Positions 28,487 through 38,500 of a stretch of 64,000 nucleotides of DNA are shown here, piece after piece. Each line of letters opens with the position of its first letter. Within the stretch, counting starts at the first letter, position 1. The DNA lies in the NCBI GenBank assembly GCA_947053345.1, contig CAMRSM010000001.1:124001-188000 (forward strand). The letters run 5' to 3'. Under the pieces are notes generated by a model. The model was not told the DNA's origin and did no database searches. It saw only the letters and a program-made list of their open reading frames with translations. The stretch is from an uncultured Lachnospiraceae bacterium (GTDB lineage Bacteria > Bacillota > Clostridia > Lachnospirales > Lachnospiraceae). Made by a program: the position numbers and the translations under genes.

Positions 28487-29830
28487 ATGGGCAAGGTGTT
28501 GGTTGTCGGCGGCGGTGCGGCAGGTATGATGGCAGCGGCCGTCTTAGCGGCGCGGGGACATGCGGCCGTGCTGATTGAACAGAACGAGAAGCTTGGGAAG
28601 AAGCTCTACATCACAGGGAAGGGGCGCTGTAACCTGACCAATGCCTGTGCGATGGAGGGCTTGTTTGAGAACGTGGTTACAAACCCACGTTTTTTATATA
28701 GTGCGTTCCACGGGTTTTCGAACCACGACACGGTGGCGTATTTTCACTCGATCGGCCTTGGGACGAAGGTGGAGCGCGGGGATCGCGTGTTTCCGGTATC
28801 GGACCGTTCCTCGGATGTCATACGGGTGCTCGCGGATGAGCTTGCAAGGCGCGGGGTGCAGGTTTTGCTGAACACGAGGGTTGCGGAGCTGAAAGCTTTG
28901 GGCGGGCGTTTTCGCTCTTTGGTGACACAGGACGGCAGGGAGATCACGGGGGACGCGTGCATCGTTGCGACAGGGGGGCTTTCCTACCCATCAACCGGGG
29001 CGCGCGGCGACGGCTACCGCTTTGCGGGGGCGCTTGGTCATACGGTCACAAGCCTTTATCCGTCCCTTGTCGGGCTGGCTCTTGCCTCCCGCTATCCGAA
29101 GGAGCTGGAAGGACTTTCCTTAAAGAATGTGGAGGCATGGGTTTGTTTTGACGGCCGCCGTGACGGGAAGGAATCAGGCCAGGTGACGGAAAAAGGTGCG
29201 GGCAATAAGAAAAAGGGAAAGCGGATGGCTGTGGGTGCCGCTTTGTATCAGGCGTTCGGGGAGCTTGTCTTTACTGCGCGCGGCGTGAGCGGCCCCGTGG
29301 TTCTAAGTGCCAGCAGTTACATCGCCCCGCTTCTGGCGGAATGCCTTATGTCGTTCCATATCGATTTAAAGCCTGCATTGTCGATTGAGCAGCTTGACAC
29401 GCGGATATTGAGGGATTTTGACGAAGCAAAGAACAAATGTTTTAAAAATGCTTTGGATCATCTATTGCCACAAAAATTGATACGGGTTATAATAGAGCTT
29501 AGCGGCATTTCGCCGGAGAAACGGGTCAATGCCATTTCAAGGGAGGAGCGCAGGCGGCTCGCAGCCCTGGTCAAGGATCTGCGCTTTGAGATAAGTGCCC
29601 TTGGGGATTATACGGAGGCCGTCATCACAAAGGGCGGTGTGGATGTGAAAGAGATCAACCCCAAAACGATGGAGTCCCGTCTTGTGGGCGGGGTATATTT
29701 TGTGGGGGAAGTGCTGGATGTGGATGCACTGACCGGCGGCTATAACCTCCAGATTGCATGGTCGAGCGGCCATCTTGCGGCGGAGGCGATCGCAAATGTT
29801 TTTGCGGCCGGGGAAAATAAACAAAAGTGA
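28487..29830 (+). CDS. YhiN/HI0933-type FAD-dependent oxidoreductase
   Basis: 447-residue flavoprotein of the HI0933/YhiN family, of unsettled substrate. The dinucleotide fold VLVVGGGAAGMMAA is at the N-terminus, followed by GKKLYITGKGRCNLTN (family signature), ATGGLSYPSTGARGDGY mid-protein and the C-terminal GEVLDVDALTGGYNLQIAWSSG. A short Lys/Gly-rich insert (near 225-245) lies between conserved blocks. It precedes cmk by nine bases, an arrangement recurrent in Clostridia. Confidence 0.9.
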   Translation: MGKVLVVGGGAAGMMAAAVLAARGHAAVLIEQNEKLGKKLYITGKGRCNLTNACAMEGLFENVVTNPRFLYSAFHGFSNHDTVAYFHSIGLGTKVERGDRVFPVSDRSSDVIRVLADELARRGVQVLLNTRVAELKALGGRFRSLVTQDGREITGDACIVATGGLSYPSTGARGDGYRFAGALGHTVTSLYPSLVGLALASRYPKELEGLSLKNVEAWVCFDGRRDGKESGQVTEKGAGNKKKGKRMAVGAALYQAFGELVFTARGVSGPVVLSASSYIAPLLAECLMSFHIDLKPALSIEQLDTRILRDFDEAKNKCFKNALDHLLPQKLIRVIIELSGISPEKRVNAISREERRRLAALVKDLRFEISALGDYTEAVITKGGVDVKEINPKTMESRLVGGVYFVGEVLDVDALTGGYNLQIAWSSGHLAAEAIANVFAAGENKQK

Positions 29831-29839
29831 GGATTTTGG

Positions 29840-30520
29840 ATGAAGGTCTATAATGTCGCGATTGACGGCCCGGCAGGGGCAGGCAAGAGCACGGTCGCCA
29901 AAATGGCGGCGGCTGCGCTCGGTTTTATCTATGTGGATACCGGTGCGATGTACCGCGCACTGGCGCTGTATTTTATCCGTCACGGAATAAAGGCGGAGGA
30001 GACAGCACGCATAGGGGAGGCGCTGCCCACGCTTGATGTGTCGATCGAATACCGGGACGGTGAGCAGGTCGTGCTGCTTGACAGGGAGAATGTGAACGCA
30101 TTTATCAGGACGCAGGAGGTCGGGCAGATGGCATCTTTGATCTCCCCGCTGCCCGCGGTCAGGAAGAAACTCCTCTTTCTCCAGAGGGGGTTGGCGGAAA
30201 GGACAAGCGTTATCATGGACGGCAGGGATATCGGGACGATGGTACTGCCGGATGCCGATGTTAAAATCTACCTCACCGCCGACGCACAGGTGCGCGCCGG
30301 ACGGCGCTTAAAGGAGCTTGAGGCAAAGGGGGAATCCTGTGAGAGGGAGGAAATCCTGCGCGAGATCGTGGCGCGGGATGAGCAGGATATGTCAAGGGAG
30401 GTATCACCGCTCCGAAAGGCGCAGGACGCGGTCGTTGTCGATGCCTCAAATCTAACGGCACAAGAGGTGGCGGACCGGATCGTCTCCCTCGTCCGGGAGA
30501 GGTGCGAAAAATGCAGGTGA
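29840..30520 (+). CDS. cmk: Cytidylate kinase
   Basis: Phosphorylates CMP/dCMP with ATP. 226 residues: P-loop IDGPAGAGKSTVAK, the FIYVDTGAMYRALAL segment, MDGRDIGTMVLPDADVKIYL and the lid region DEQDMSREVSPLRKAQDAVVVDAS. The 3' end overlaps the next gene by ten bases; cmk upstream of ispH-rpsA is a frequent clostridial order. Confidence 0.96.
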   Translation: MKVYNVAIDGPAGAGKSTVAKMAAAALGFIYVDTGAMYRALALYFIRHGIKAEETARIGEALPTLDVSIEYRDGEQVVLLDRENVNAFIRTQEVGQMASLISPLPAVRKKLLFLQRGLAERTSVIMDGRDIGTMVLPDADVKIYLTADAQVRAGRRLKELEAKGESCEREEILREIVARDEQDMSREVSPLRKAQDAVVVDASNLTAQEVADRIVSLVRERCEKCR

Positions 30521-32451
30521 CGGTGGCGAAGTCTGCCGGTTTCTGCTTTGGTGTCAGGCGGGCGGTCGATATGGCACAAAGTCTAGCCCGTGAGGCAGAG
30601 GGGGACATTTATACATTAGGCCCCATTATCCACAATGAGGAAGTTGTTGAAGAGCTGAAGCAGAGAGGGGTCTTGGTGCTTTCTTCCGTGCAGGAAGCCG
30701 CCGTGCTTACAGGCGGGACGATCATCATTTGTTCCCACGGCGTTGGGCGCGATGTCATCCGGCAGCTATCAGAGTACCGGGACGATAAAGGACGGCAAAG
30801 GTTCCGGGTCGAGGATGCCACCTGCCCCTTTGTGAAAAAGGTTCACCGCACCGTGGAGGAGAAAAGCGCGGAGGGATACCGGATCTTATTGATCGGGGAC
30901 AGGGAACATCCGGAGGTGCAGGGAAGTATTGGGTGGAGCAAAACGCCGGTCATTGTTACAGATAATGAGGAAGATTTACAAAATTTGGATATTCCGGAGG
31001 GCGAAAAACTCTGCGTTGTGGCTCAGACGACATTTAATTACAAGAAATTTCAAGATTTAGTTGAAATTATGAAAAGAAAGAGGTATGATATAATTGTTGT
31101 CAATACGATATGCAGCGCGACGGAAGAACGCCAGGCCGAAGCTGCAAGGCTCGCCGGGCAATCGGATGCCATGATTGTGATCGGAGGAAAGCAAAGCTCG
31201 AACACGAGAAAGCTTTTCGAAATTTCAAAAAAGGAATGTGAGAATACTTACTATATACAGACACTTGGTGACTTGGATTTAAATTCGTTTAAATCTTTTC
31301 GTAGCGTAGGTATTACAGCAGGGGCATCCACCCCAAATAATATTATCAAGGAGGTTTTTACCAGCATGTCAGAAGAAAGTTTTGAGCAGTTATTGGAGGA
31401 GTCTTTAAAGACAATACACAATGGGGAGGTAGTCGAAGGTACAGTGATCCGTGTCAAGGAAGATGAAATCGTCCTGAACATCGGTTACAAGGCGGATGGT
31501 ATCATTACCAGGAGCGAGTATACGAACACCCCGAATGTGGATCTTAGAACCCTCGTAAAAGAGGGTGAGACCATGAGCGCAAAGGTGCTCAAGGTAAACG
31601 ACGGTGAGGGGCAGGTACTCCTTACCTACAAGAAGCTCATTGCCGAGAGAGGCAACAAGCGCCTTGAGGAAGCGTTCAACAACAAAGAAGTATTGACAGC
31701 AAAAGTAGCTACGGTTTTGGACGGCGGTTTAAGTGTCGTTGTGGAGGAGTCGAGGGTGTTTATCCCGGCCAGCCTGGTATCGGATACTTACGAGAAGAAC
31801 CTCGAGAAGTACAAGGATCAGGAGATTGAGTTTGTCATCAGCGAGTTCAACCCAAAGAGAAGGCGCATCATCGGCGACAGAAAGCAGCTTTTGGTTGCAA
31901 AGAAGAAGGAACTTGCGGAAGCGCTGTTCGCAAGGATCCATGTCGGCGATGTCGTTGAGGGAACCGTGAAGAACGTGACCGATTTCGGTGTGTTCATCGA
32001 CCTCGGCGGTGCGGACGGCCTCCTGCATATCTCTGAGATGTCCTGGGGCAGGATCGAGAACCCGAAGAAGGTATTTAAGGCGGGGGATGTCGTAAAAGCT
32101 TTCATCAAGGATATCCAGGGCGAGAAGATCGCACTTAGCTTAAAGTTCCCGGATCAGAACCCTTGGAAGGATGCGGAGACCAAGTTTGCAAAGGACAGCA
32201 TCGTGACCGGAAAAGTAGCACGCATGACGGATTTCGGCGCTTTCGTGGAGCTTGTGCCGGGGGTTGATGCCCTGTTGCATGTATCCCAGATCGCGAAGGA
32301 GCATGTGGAGAAGCCTTCGGATGTTTTGAAGGTTGGTCAGGAGATCCGGGCAAAGATCGTGGATTTCAACAGCGAGGACAGGAAGATCAGTCTGAGCATG
32401 AAAGCCTTACTGCCGGCAGAGTCAGAGGAAGCGGAGACAGCGGAGGAGTAA
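30511..32451 (+). CDS. ispH-rpsA: Fusion: HMBPP reductase (IspH) and ribosomal protein S1
   Basis: 646 residues. Residues 1-285 are IspH/LytB, the iron-sulfur enzyme making IPP and DMAPP from HMBPP, with cluster ligands Cys12 (GFCFGVRRAV), Cys105 (ATCPFVKK) and Cys201 (NTICSATEERQ). Residues about 300-646 hold four S1 RNA-binding domains (for example VVEGTVKNVTDFGVFIDLGG). There is no stop or frameshift between the halves. The fusion is known in several Clostridia and couples isoprenoid synthesis and translation only by gene structure, as far as is known. GGGAGAGG before 30511 favours that ATG over the GTG at 30502. Confidence 0.95.
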   Translation: MQVTVAKSAGFCFGVRRAVDMAQSLAREAEGDIYTLGPIIHNEEVVEELKQRGVLVLSSVQEAAVLTGGTIIICSHGVGRDVIRQLSEYRDDKGRQRFRVEDATCPFVKKVHRTVEEKSAEGYRILLIGDREHPEVQGSIGWSKTPVIVTDNEEDLQNLDIPEGEKLCVVAQTTFNYKKFQDLVEIMKRKRYDIIVVNTICSATEERQAEAARLAGQSDAMIVIGGKQSSNTRKLFEISKKECENTYYIQTLGDLDLNSFKSFRSVGITAGASTPNNIIKEVFTSMSEESFEQLLEESLKTIHNGEVVEGTVIRVKEDEIVLNIGYKADGIITRSEYTNTPNVDLRTLVKEGETMSAKVLKVNDGEGQVLLTYKKLIAERGNKRLEEAFNNKEVLTAKVATVLDGGLSVVVEESRVFIPASLVSDTYEKNLEKYKDQEIEFVISEFNPKRRRIIGDRKQLLVAKKKELAEALFARIHVGDVVEGTVKNVTDFGVFIDLGGADGLLHISEMSWGRIENPKKVFKAGDVVKAFIKDIQGEKIALSLKFPDQNPWKDAETKFAKDSIVTGKVARMTDFGAFVELVPGVDALLHVSQIAKEHVEKPSDVLKVGQEIRAKIVDFNSEDRKISLSMKALLPAESEEAETAEE

Positions 32452-32459
32452 TTCATTTT

Positions 32460-32502
32460 CCCGGAGGCGGAATCCGCTTCCGGGATTTTTATTATTATTT
32501 TT
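32460..32502 (+). terminator. Rho-independent terminator after ispH-rpsA
   Basis: Perfect GC-rich hairpin CCCGGAgGCGGAaTCCGCtTCCGGG-type (32460-32484), followed by a T-rich tract to 32502. The RBS of cheR begins immediately after (AGGAGGG at 32503), so a cheR transcript must start upstream and read through, or start very close by. Confidence 0.85.
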
Positions 32503-32517
32503 AGGAGGGTTTTGGTA

Positions 32518-33294
32518 ATGACGGATAGTTATGAAGTGTTTAAGGAGGATGTGCTCAAGCTGACAAAGATTGACCTGAACGCATACAAAGAGCGGCAGAT
32601 GAAGCGGCGCATCGACTCCCTGATCACAAAGAACCACTACACAACCTACAAGCAATATGTTGAGGCGCTCAAAAAGGATAAGGCGCTGTTTGATGAGTTT
32701 GTAAATTACCTGACGATCAACGTGTCGGAGTTTTACCGCAACCCGGAGCAGTGGACGCTGCTTGAGAAGCAGATTTTCCCGGAGCTTTTGAAGAAATCTC
32801 CGACCTTAAAAATCTGGAGCGCGGCATGTTCTACGGGTGACGAGCCGTATTCGCTCGTGATGCTTCTCTCAAAATTCATGCCGCTTTCAAAGATCAAGAT
32901 CATCGCAACCGACATCGACAAACAGGTACTTGACAAGGCGCGGATGGGATTGTACAATATCAAGAGTCTGAAAGGCCTGCCGGATGAGTTCTTAAAGAAA
33001 TACTTTACGAAGGTGAATGAACAGAATTACCAGATCAGTGATGATATCAAGAAATGTGTGGAGTTCAAGGAACATAATCTTTTGAAAGACATGTATCCGG
33101 ACCGCTGTGACCTGATCGTGTGCCGCAACGTGCTGATCTATTTTACGGAGGAAGCAAAGGATGTGATTTACCGGAAATTCCATGCATCCTTAAAGAGCGG
33201 GGCATTTCTTTTTGTCGGCAGCACGGAGCAGATCATCCAGCCGGAGAAGATTGGCTATGATACATACCAGTCCTTCTTCTATCGGAAGAAGTAA
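32518..33294 (+). CDS. cheR: CheR-type protein-glutamate O-methyltransferase
   Basis: SAM-dependent methyltransferase for chemoreceptor glutamates. 258 residues: an N-terminal helical CheR domain, then a Rossmann domain with INVSEFYRNPEQW, IWSAACSTGDEPYSL (SAM loop) and CDLIVCRNVLIYF. No receptors, cheA or cheB lie in the window. AGGAGGG at 32503-32509 fits ATG 32518; the TTG at 32512 is less likely. Confidence 0.9.
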   Translation: MTDSYEVFKEDVLKLTKIDLNAYKERQMKRRIDSLITKNHYTTYKQYVEALKKDKALFDEFVNYLTINVSEFYRNPEQWTLLEKQIFPELLKKSPTLKIWSAACSTGDEPYSLVMLLSKFMPLSKIKIIATDIDKQVLDKARMGLYNIKSLKGLPDEFLKKYFTKVNEQNYQISDDIKKCVEFKEHNLLKDMYPDRCDLIVCRNVLIYFTEEAKDVIYRKFHASLKSGAFLFVGSTEQIIQPEKIGYDTYQSFFYRKK

Positions 33295-33324
33295 CGCGGA
33301 CGGACAATTTTTATAAATTTATGG

Positions 33325-33353
33325 TTGATTTTTTATCCGTGATTTAGTATAGT
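33325..33353 (+). promoter_or_regulatory. SigA-type promoter of the plsX operon
   Basis: TTGATT (33325-33330), 17-base spacer, TATAGT (33348-33353). It stands in the only gap before plsX, about 60 bases upstream of its start. Confidence 0.7.
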
Positions 33354-33421
33354 GGTACAGGGATGAACAAGAATCAGTATCTGTGGCATTCTTAAATTCT
33401 TGAGAAAGTTTGGGCGAAGAG

Positions 33422-34438
33422 ATGCAGGAGAAAGTAAAAGTCGCAGTGGATGCGATGGGCGGGGACAATTCTCCGGGCGAGGTCGTGCGGGGTGCCGTGG
33501 AGGCCGTGACGGAGAGGGAGGAACTTCTTGTGTTCTTAACAGGGCACAAAGAAGTGATCGAATCGGAGCTTTCCCGTTATACCTACCCGAAAGACAGGAT
33601 CCGCGTGGTGAACGCGCGCGAGATCATCACGAACGATGAGGCTCCGGTGCTCGCGATCCGCAGAAAAAAGGATTCCTCGATTGTCGTGGCGATGAACCTG
33701 GTAAAGAGCGGGGAGGCCGATGCCTTTGTCTCGGCGGGCAGCACGGGTGCCGTTTTGGTCGGTGCACAGTTGTTGGTCGGAAGGATTAAAGGGGTGGAGC
33801 GCCCGCCGCTTGCACCGCTCATACCTACGATGGACGGGGTCGCGCTCCTGATCGACTGCGGTGCGAATGTAGACGCGAGGTCCTCCCATCTGGTACAGTT
33901 CGCGAAGATGGGTTCCATCTACATGGAGAACATCGTCGGCATCAAAAACCCGCGTGTCGCGATCGTGAATATCGGTGTCGAGGAAGAAAAGGGGAATATG
34001 CTTGTCAAGGAGACGTTCCCGCTTTTAAAGAATTGCAACGAGATCAATTTTACCGGCAGCATTGAAGCGCGGGAAATCCCGAACGGCGCGGCGGATGTCA
34101 TTGTCACGGAAGCGTTTGTCGGCAATGTCATATTAAAGCTTTATGAGGGACTTGCAGCGTCCCTTATGAAAAAGATCAAGCAGGGCATGACGAGCACGCC
34201 CCTCAGCACGCTCGGTGCGGCGCTTGTGAAACCGCAGCTGAAAAAGACACTGAAAGCCTTTGATCTCTCACAGTACGGCGGAGCTCCGATGCTCGGTTTA
34301 AACGGGCTTGTAGTCAAGAGCCACGGCAGTTCAAAAAGCGGTGAGATCAAAAACTCCATTATCCAGTGCATCGCTTTTAAGGAGCAGGGGATCAGCGAAA
34401 AAATTGCTGCAAACATCGCGGTTCAGGAAAGTATATAG
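33422..34438 (+). CDS. plsX: Phosphate acyltransferase PlsX
   Basis: Converts acyl-ACP and phosphate to acyl-phosphate for phosphatidic acid synthesis; a peripheral membrane enzyme. 338 residues: N-terminal VKVAVDAMGGDNSPGE, then SAGSTGAVLVGA, GVERPPLAPLIPT and the C-terminal GGAPMLGLNGLVVKSHGSS. Start 33422 is chosen over the TTG at 33410, which would add only MGEE; both have weak RBSs. acpP, which delivers the acyl groups, follows 35 bases later. Confidence 0.95.
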   Translation: MQEKVKVAVDAMGGDNSPGEVVRGAVEAVTEREELLVFLTGHKEVIESELSRYTYPKDRIRVVNAREIITNDEAPVLAIRRKKDSSIVVAMNLVKSGEADAFVSAGSTGAVLVGAQLLVGRIKGVERPPLAPLIPTMDGVALLIDCGANVDARSSHLVQFAKMGSIYMENIVGIKNPRVAIVNIGVEEEKGNMLVKETFPLLKNCNEINFTGSIEAREIPNGAADVIVTEAFVGNVILKLYEGLAASLMKKIKQGMTSTPLSTLGAALVKPQLKKTLKAFDLSQYGGAPMLGLNGLVVKSHGSSKSGEIKNSIIQCIAFKEQGISEKIAANIAVQESI

Positions 34439-34473
34439 CAATCAAAAAATATAAAAAAGAAAGGTGAAACGTC

Positions 34474-34707
34474 ATGGAATTCGAAAAGTTAAAGCACATC
34501 ATCAGTGAGGTATTGAACGTAGGAGAAGAGGAGATCGAGCTTGAGAGCACTTTTGTGGACGATCTTGGCGCGGACTCCCTCGACATTTTCCAGATCATCA
34601 TGGGCATCGAGGAAGAGTTTGACATTGAGATTCCAAATGAGGAAGCGGAGAAGATCCGGACGGTCAGCGATGCCGTTGAGAAGATTAAGAGCGCACTTAA
34701 CAACTAA
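34474..34707 (+). CDS. acpP: Acyl carrier protein
   Basis: 77-residue acidic carrier protein of fatty acid synthesis. The phosphopantetheine site is Ser in [15 protein letters not shown], followed by [16 protein letters not shown]. Downstream of plsX in the same operon, and closed by a terminator. Confidence 0.96.
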   Translation: MEFEKLKHIISEVLNVGEEEIELESTFVDDLGADSLDIFQIIMGIEEEFDIEIPNEEAEKIRTVSDAVEKIKSALNN

Positions 34708-34744
34708 TGTGGCTGCAGGGTTCGTCAAGGTAGGGATTGGAACT

Positions 34745-34798
34745 GACCGTGTGGGGTCCTTCGGGGGTCCCACACGGTTTCTTTTCATTTTTTGCGCA
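34745..34798 (+). terminator. Rho-independent terminator between acpP and rnc
   Basis: Inverted repeat ACCGTGTGGG / CCCACACGGT (within 34746-34778) with a T-rich tail to 34793. It lies only about 30 bases before the rnc start, so rnc expression depends on read-through or on a promoter inside this short gap. Confidence 0.85.
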
Positions 34799-34809
34799 TG
34801 GAGGCTGAT

Positions 34810-35529
34810 ATGCAGGAATATAAAAATGCAGCAGAAAACGTTGCTGCATTGGAAGAAAACATTGGCTGCTGTTTCCGGAACAAAAATTTGATATTACAGG
34901 CGCTGACACACAGCTCGTACGCGAACGAGAGAAAGATCCGGAAACCGCAGGACAACGAACGTCTGGAGTTCCTTGGGGACGCGGTTCTTGAACTTGTTTC
35001 GAGCGAGGTGATATTTCAGGAAAATCCGGAGATGAGCGAGGGGGAAATGTCGAAACTGCGGGCAAGCCTGGTATGCGAGCCGGCACTGGCATACTGCGCG
35101 AGGGGACTTTCGCTCGGAAGCCATATCCTGCTCGGGAAAGGGGAGGCCGCGACAGGGGGTGCCCAGAGGGATTCCATCCTCTCGGACGCGATGGAAGCAG
35201 TGATCGGTGCGATTTATCTGGACAGTGGTTTTACTAATGCAAAAGAGTTCATTCTGAAATATATCCTGAATGATATCGAAGCAAAAAAGCTCTTTTACGA
35301 TAGTAAAACTATTTTACAGGAGATGGTTCAGGCGAAGGGGCAGGGGAAAGTATTGTATGAGACCGTCGCGGAAAATGGACCCGACCACAGCAAAACATTT
35401 GTCGTGCGCGCAGTATCGGTGGATGGACTAAAGACTTTGGGGGAGGGAAAAACGAAAAAGGCAGCGGAACAGGAGGCGGCATACCAAGCGATCCGGCTGC
35501 TTCGTGCGGGAGGAACGGATGTATCTTAA
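34810..35529 (+). CDS. rnc: Ribonuclease III
   Basis: Double-strand-specific endoribonuclease for rRNA and mRNA maturation. 239 residues. Catalytic signature NERLEFLGDAVLELV near 45, second acidic site in SDAMEAVIGAIYLD, then a C-terminal double-strand-binding domain (DSKTILQEMVQAKG to KKAAEQEAAYQAIRLL). GGAGG at 34800-34804 fits ATG 34810; in-frame TTG 34792 and ATG 34798 lack a spaced RBS. It overlaps smc by 11 bases; the rnc-smc-ftsY order is conserved in Firmicutes. Confidence 0.95.
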   Translation: MQEYKNAAENVAALEENIGCCFRNKNLILQALTHSSYANERKIRKPQDNERLEFLGDAVLELVSSEVIFQENPEMSEGEMSKLRASLVCEPALAYCARGLSLGSHILLGKGEAATGGAQRDSILSDAMEAVIGAIYLDSGFTNAKEFILKYILNDIEAKKLFYDSKTILQEMVQAKGQGKVLYETVAENGPDHSKTFVVRAVSVDGLKTLGEGKTKKAAEQEAAYQAIRLLRAGGTDVS

Positions 35530-38500
35530 AAGCATTGAAGTACATGGCTTTAAATCATTTGCCAACAAAATAATTTTTGAGTTCCGAAACGGGATCACCG
35601 GCATCGTAGGGCCGAACGGCAGCGGGAAGAGCAATGTCGCCGATGCCGTCCGCTGGGTGCTCGGGGAGCAGAGCGCGAAGCAGCTGCGGGGGAACAGCAT
35701 GCAGGATATCATATTTTCCGGCACGGAATTAAGGAAGCCCCAGGGATTTGCCTATGTGGCGATCACCTTTGACAACGAGGACCACGCACTTGCAATCGAC
35801 TATGAGGAAGTCACAGTCGCAAGGCGGGTGTACCGCTCGGGCGAAAGTGAATACCTCCTAAACGGTTCCGTATGTCGTTTAAAGGATGTACAGGAATTGT
35901 TTTTTGATACCGGTATCGGCAAGGAGGGTTACTCCATCATTGGGCAGGGACAGATCGACCGCATTGTTTCCGGGCGGCCGGAGGAGCGCCGGGAGCTCCT
36001 CGATGAGGCGGCAGGCATTGTCAAATTTAAAAGGCGCAAGGCGGTGGCGGAGAAGAATTTAGAACAGGAACAGCAGAACCTTGCGCGTGTCGAAGACATC
36101 ATCGCGGAACTGTTTAAGCAGGTGGAACCGCTGGAAAAGCAGTCTGCCACCGCAAGGGAATATTTGAAATTCAAGGAAGAGTTAAAGCGTGTTGAGGTCA
36201 ACCAGTTTTTGTTGGAACAGGAGAAGGGCAGTACCCAAAAGCAGGAACTTGGCCGTGGCAGGGAGATTGTCTCCGGCGATCTGTCGGAAACGCGCAAAAG
36301 CTACGAAGATACCAAAACAGAATACGAACGTCTGGAGCAGGAGCTGGAGGCGGGTGCGGCAGGGCTTGAGGCCGCAAGGGAAGAAAAGAATGCATGCAGC
36401 ATCGCGTTTGAGCGTGAGGAGGGCGATATCCGCCTGCTTGCGGGACAGATCGAGAGCATTGAGCAGAACAGCCGGCATTTTGGGGAGAGCGTGGAAAAGG
36501 CGGATGCAAGCCTTGCGCAGAGGGAGCAGGAAATATCCCGGTACGCGCAGGAAAAGCAACGGATAGATGAGAAGATCGATGCGCTGGATGAGGAACAGTC
36601 GGAACTGGCGTTGGAAATCGGGCGCATCCACGCCCAGATTGAGGGGTACAACCGCGAGATCGAGGAGAGCAACAATGAGATCATCCGCCTGCTGAACGAA
36701 AATACGGGGCACAGGGAGGAATTGTCCCGGTATGAGACGATCCGTGAGCAGAACGCGATCAAAAAAGCGGAACTCTCCAAAAGGGCACTGGAGCACAAGA
36801 GCCTTGAGGCACAGGCAGCCGAGGAGCTGGCCCGCTTGGAACAGGCAGTTAAGGAAGCGGAAAAGAAAGTCTACGCACAAAACGAAGCAATCGGCGTGTT
36901 GGAGCACAAGGCGGCGGCGGAGACGGCGGACATGGAAGTGCTGTCGAAGGAGCTTGAGGCAGGACAGCACAGACTGATCTCGGACAGCTCGCGCCTTGAG
37001 TCGCTGCGCAATATTACGGAGCGCTATGAGGGTTACGGCGGCGCGGTACGCCGTATCATGGAGCAGAAAGAGCGTTATCCCGGGATCGAAGGTGTGGTCG
37101 CCGACCTCATCAAGGTGGACAAGGCCTATGAGACTGCGATCGAGACGGCACTCGGCGGCAACATCCAGAATGTCGTCACGGATAACGAGCAGACGGCAAA
37201 ATCGCTGATCGAATTTTTGAAGCAGACAAAGGCGGGACGTGCGACCTTCCTGCCGCTCACGGGCATCCGTCCTTCCCGGAACAACAACGAGGCAGTGCTG
37301 CGCGAGGCCGGCGTGGTCGGGCTCGCTTCCTCCCTCGTGCGTGCACAGAGCCAGTACACGACACTGGTGCAGTTTTTGCTGGGGCGCATATTTGTGGTGG
37401 ATACGATTGACCATGCGCTCGCACTCGCGCGCAAATACAGTTATTCCCTGCGTATCGTCACGGTGGAAGGGGAACAGTTAAACCCTGGCGGCTCTTTGTC
37501 CGGCGGTGCTTACAAAAACGCAGGAAGCCTGCTCTCCAGAAGACGGGAGATGGAGGAACTTTCCGGGCGGATTGAAAAAGAGCGCGCACAGGTGGAGGAG
37601 CTTGAGACAAAGCGCAGCGAAAAGCGGGAGCACCGCGCGGCACTGCGCGGGGAGACGGAAGAGGCGAAGGTGCGGCTGCAGGAGTTATTGGTACTCCAGA
37701 ACGAGGCAAAGTTAAACCATAGGCAGGCCATGGAGAAAAAAAGACAGCTGGCGGAAGATTTCACGCTTTTTGCCGCACAGCTACGAGGAATCGAAGGGCA
37801 GGCGCAAAAACTTGAAGAAAGCATCCGGCAGGTGACGGGGCAGTATGACGGGAATGTGGATTACAGCAGGAAAAAAGAGGAACGCGTGGAAGCCTGCGGC
37901 AGGCTTTTGAAAGAAAAACAGGCGGAGGAAGCGTCGGCGAATGAAAAACTTTCTGCCATGAAAGCGGAACTTTCCGGCCTGGAGCAGAACAGCGCCAACC
38001 TGCTTGAGCAGATCCGGCGTGTGCACGAGGAAGCAGAGCGACTGAAAGAGGAGCGCGCACAGCTTGTGAGGGATGCGGACGGTTTTGCAGCGGCAAGGCA
38101 GGAAAAAGAGAAGGAGATACAGCGCAAAAGGGAGGAGAATGCGGCGAGGCAGGAGCGGATCGCGCAGCTTAGCACAAAGATCGGGGAACTCTTGGCGGCA
38201 TGCGAGGAGAAAAAGCGGACGCACAAGGGCTTTTTCGAGAGGCGTGAAGAGCTTTCCGGGCGGATCTCTGCCTTGGATAAGGAGTTGTACCGTATCGAGG
38301 GTCAGCTTGCCAAGCTGGAAGAGGCACAGGAGGCGCAGATCAATTACCTCTGGGAGGAATATGAGCTCACGCCCTTGCAGGCACAGGCTTTTTTTGAGGA
38401 GGGTTTTTCGGATGCTGCGGTCAACCGGCGCAGTATCACCGAATTAAAGGGAAAGATCAAGGGTCTTGGTGATGTCAATGTCAATGCGATCGAGGATTAC

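Noticed and set aside
36182..37414. 410-codon open frame on the minus strand inside smc
   Set aside because: It is the antisense shadow of the SMC coiled-coil region; the composition is Leu/Arg-rich without domain, and there is no RBS or promoter.
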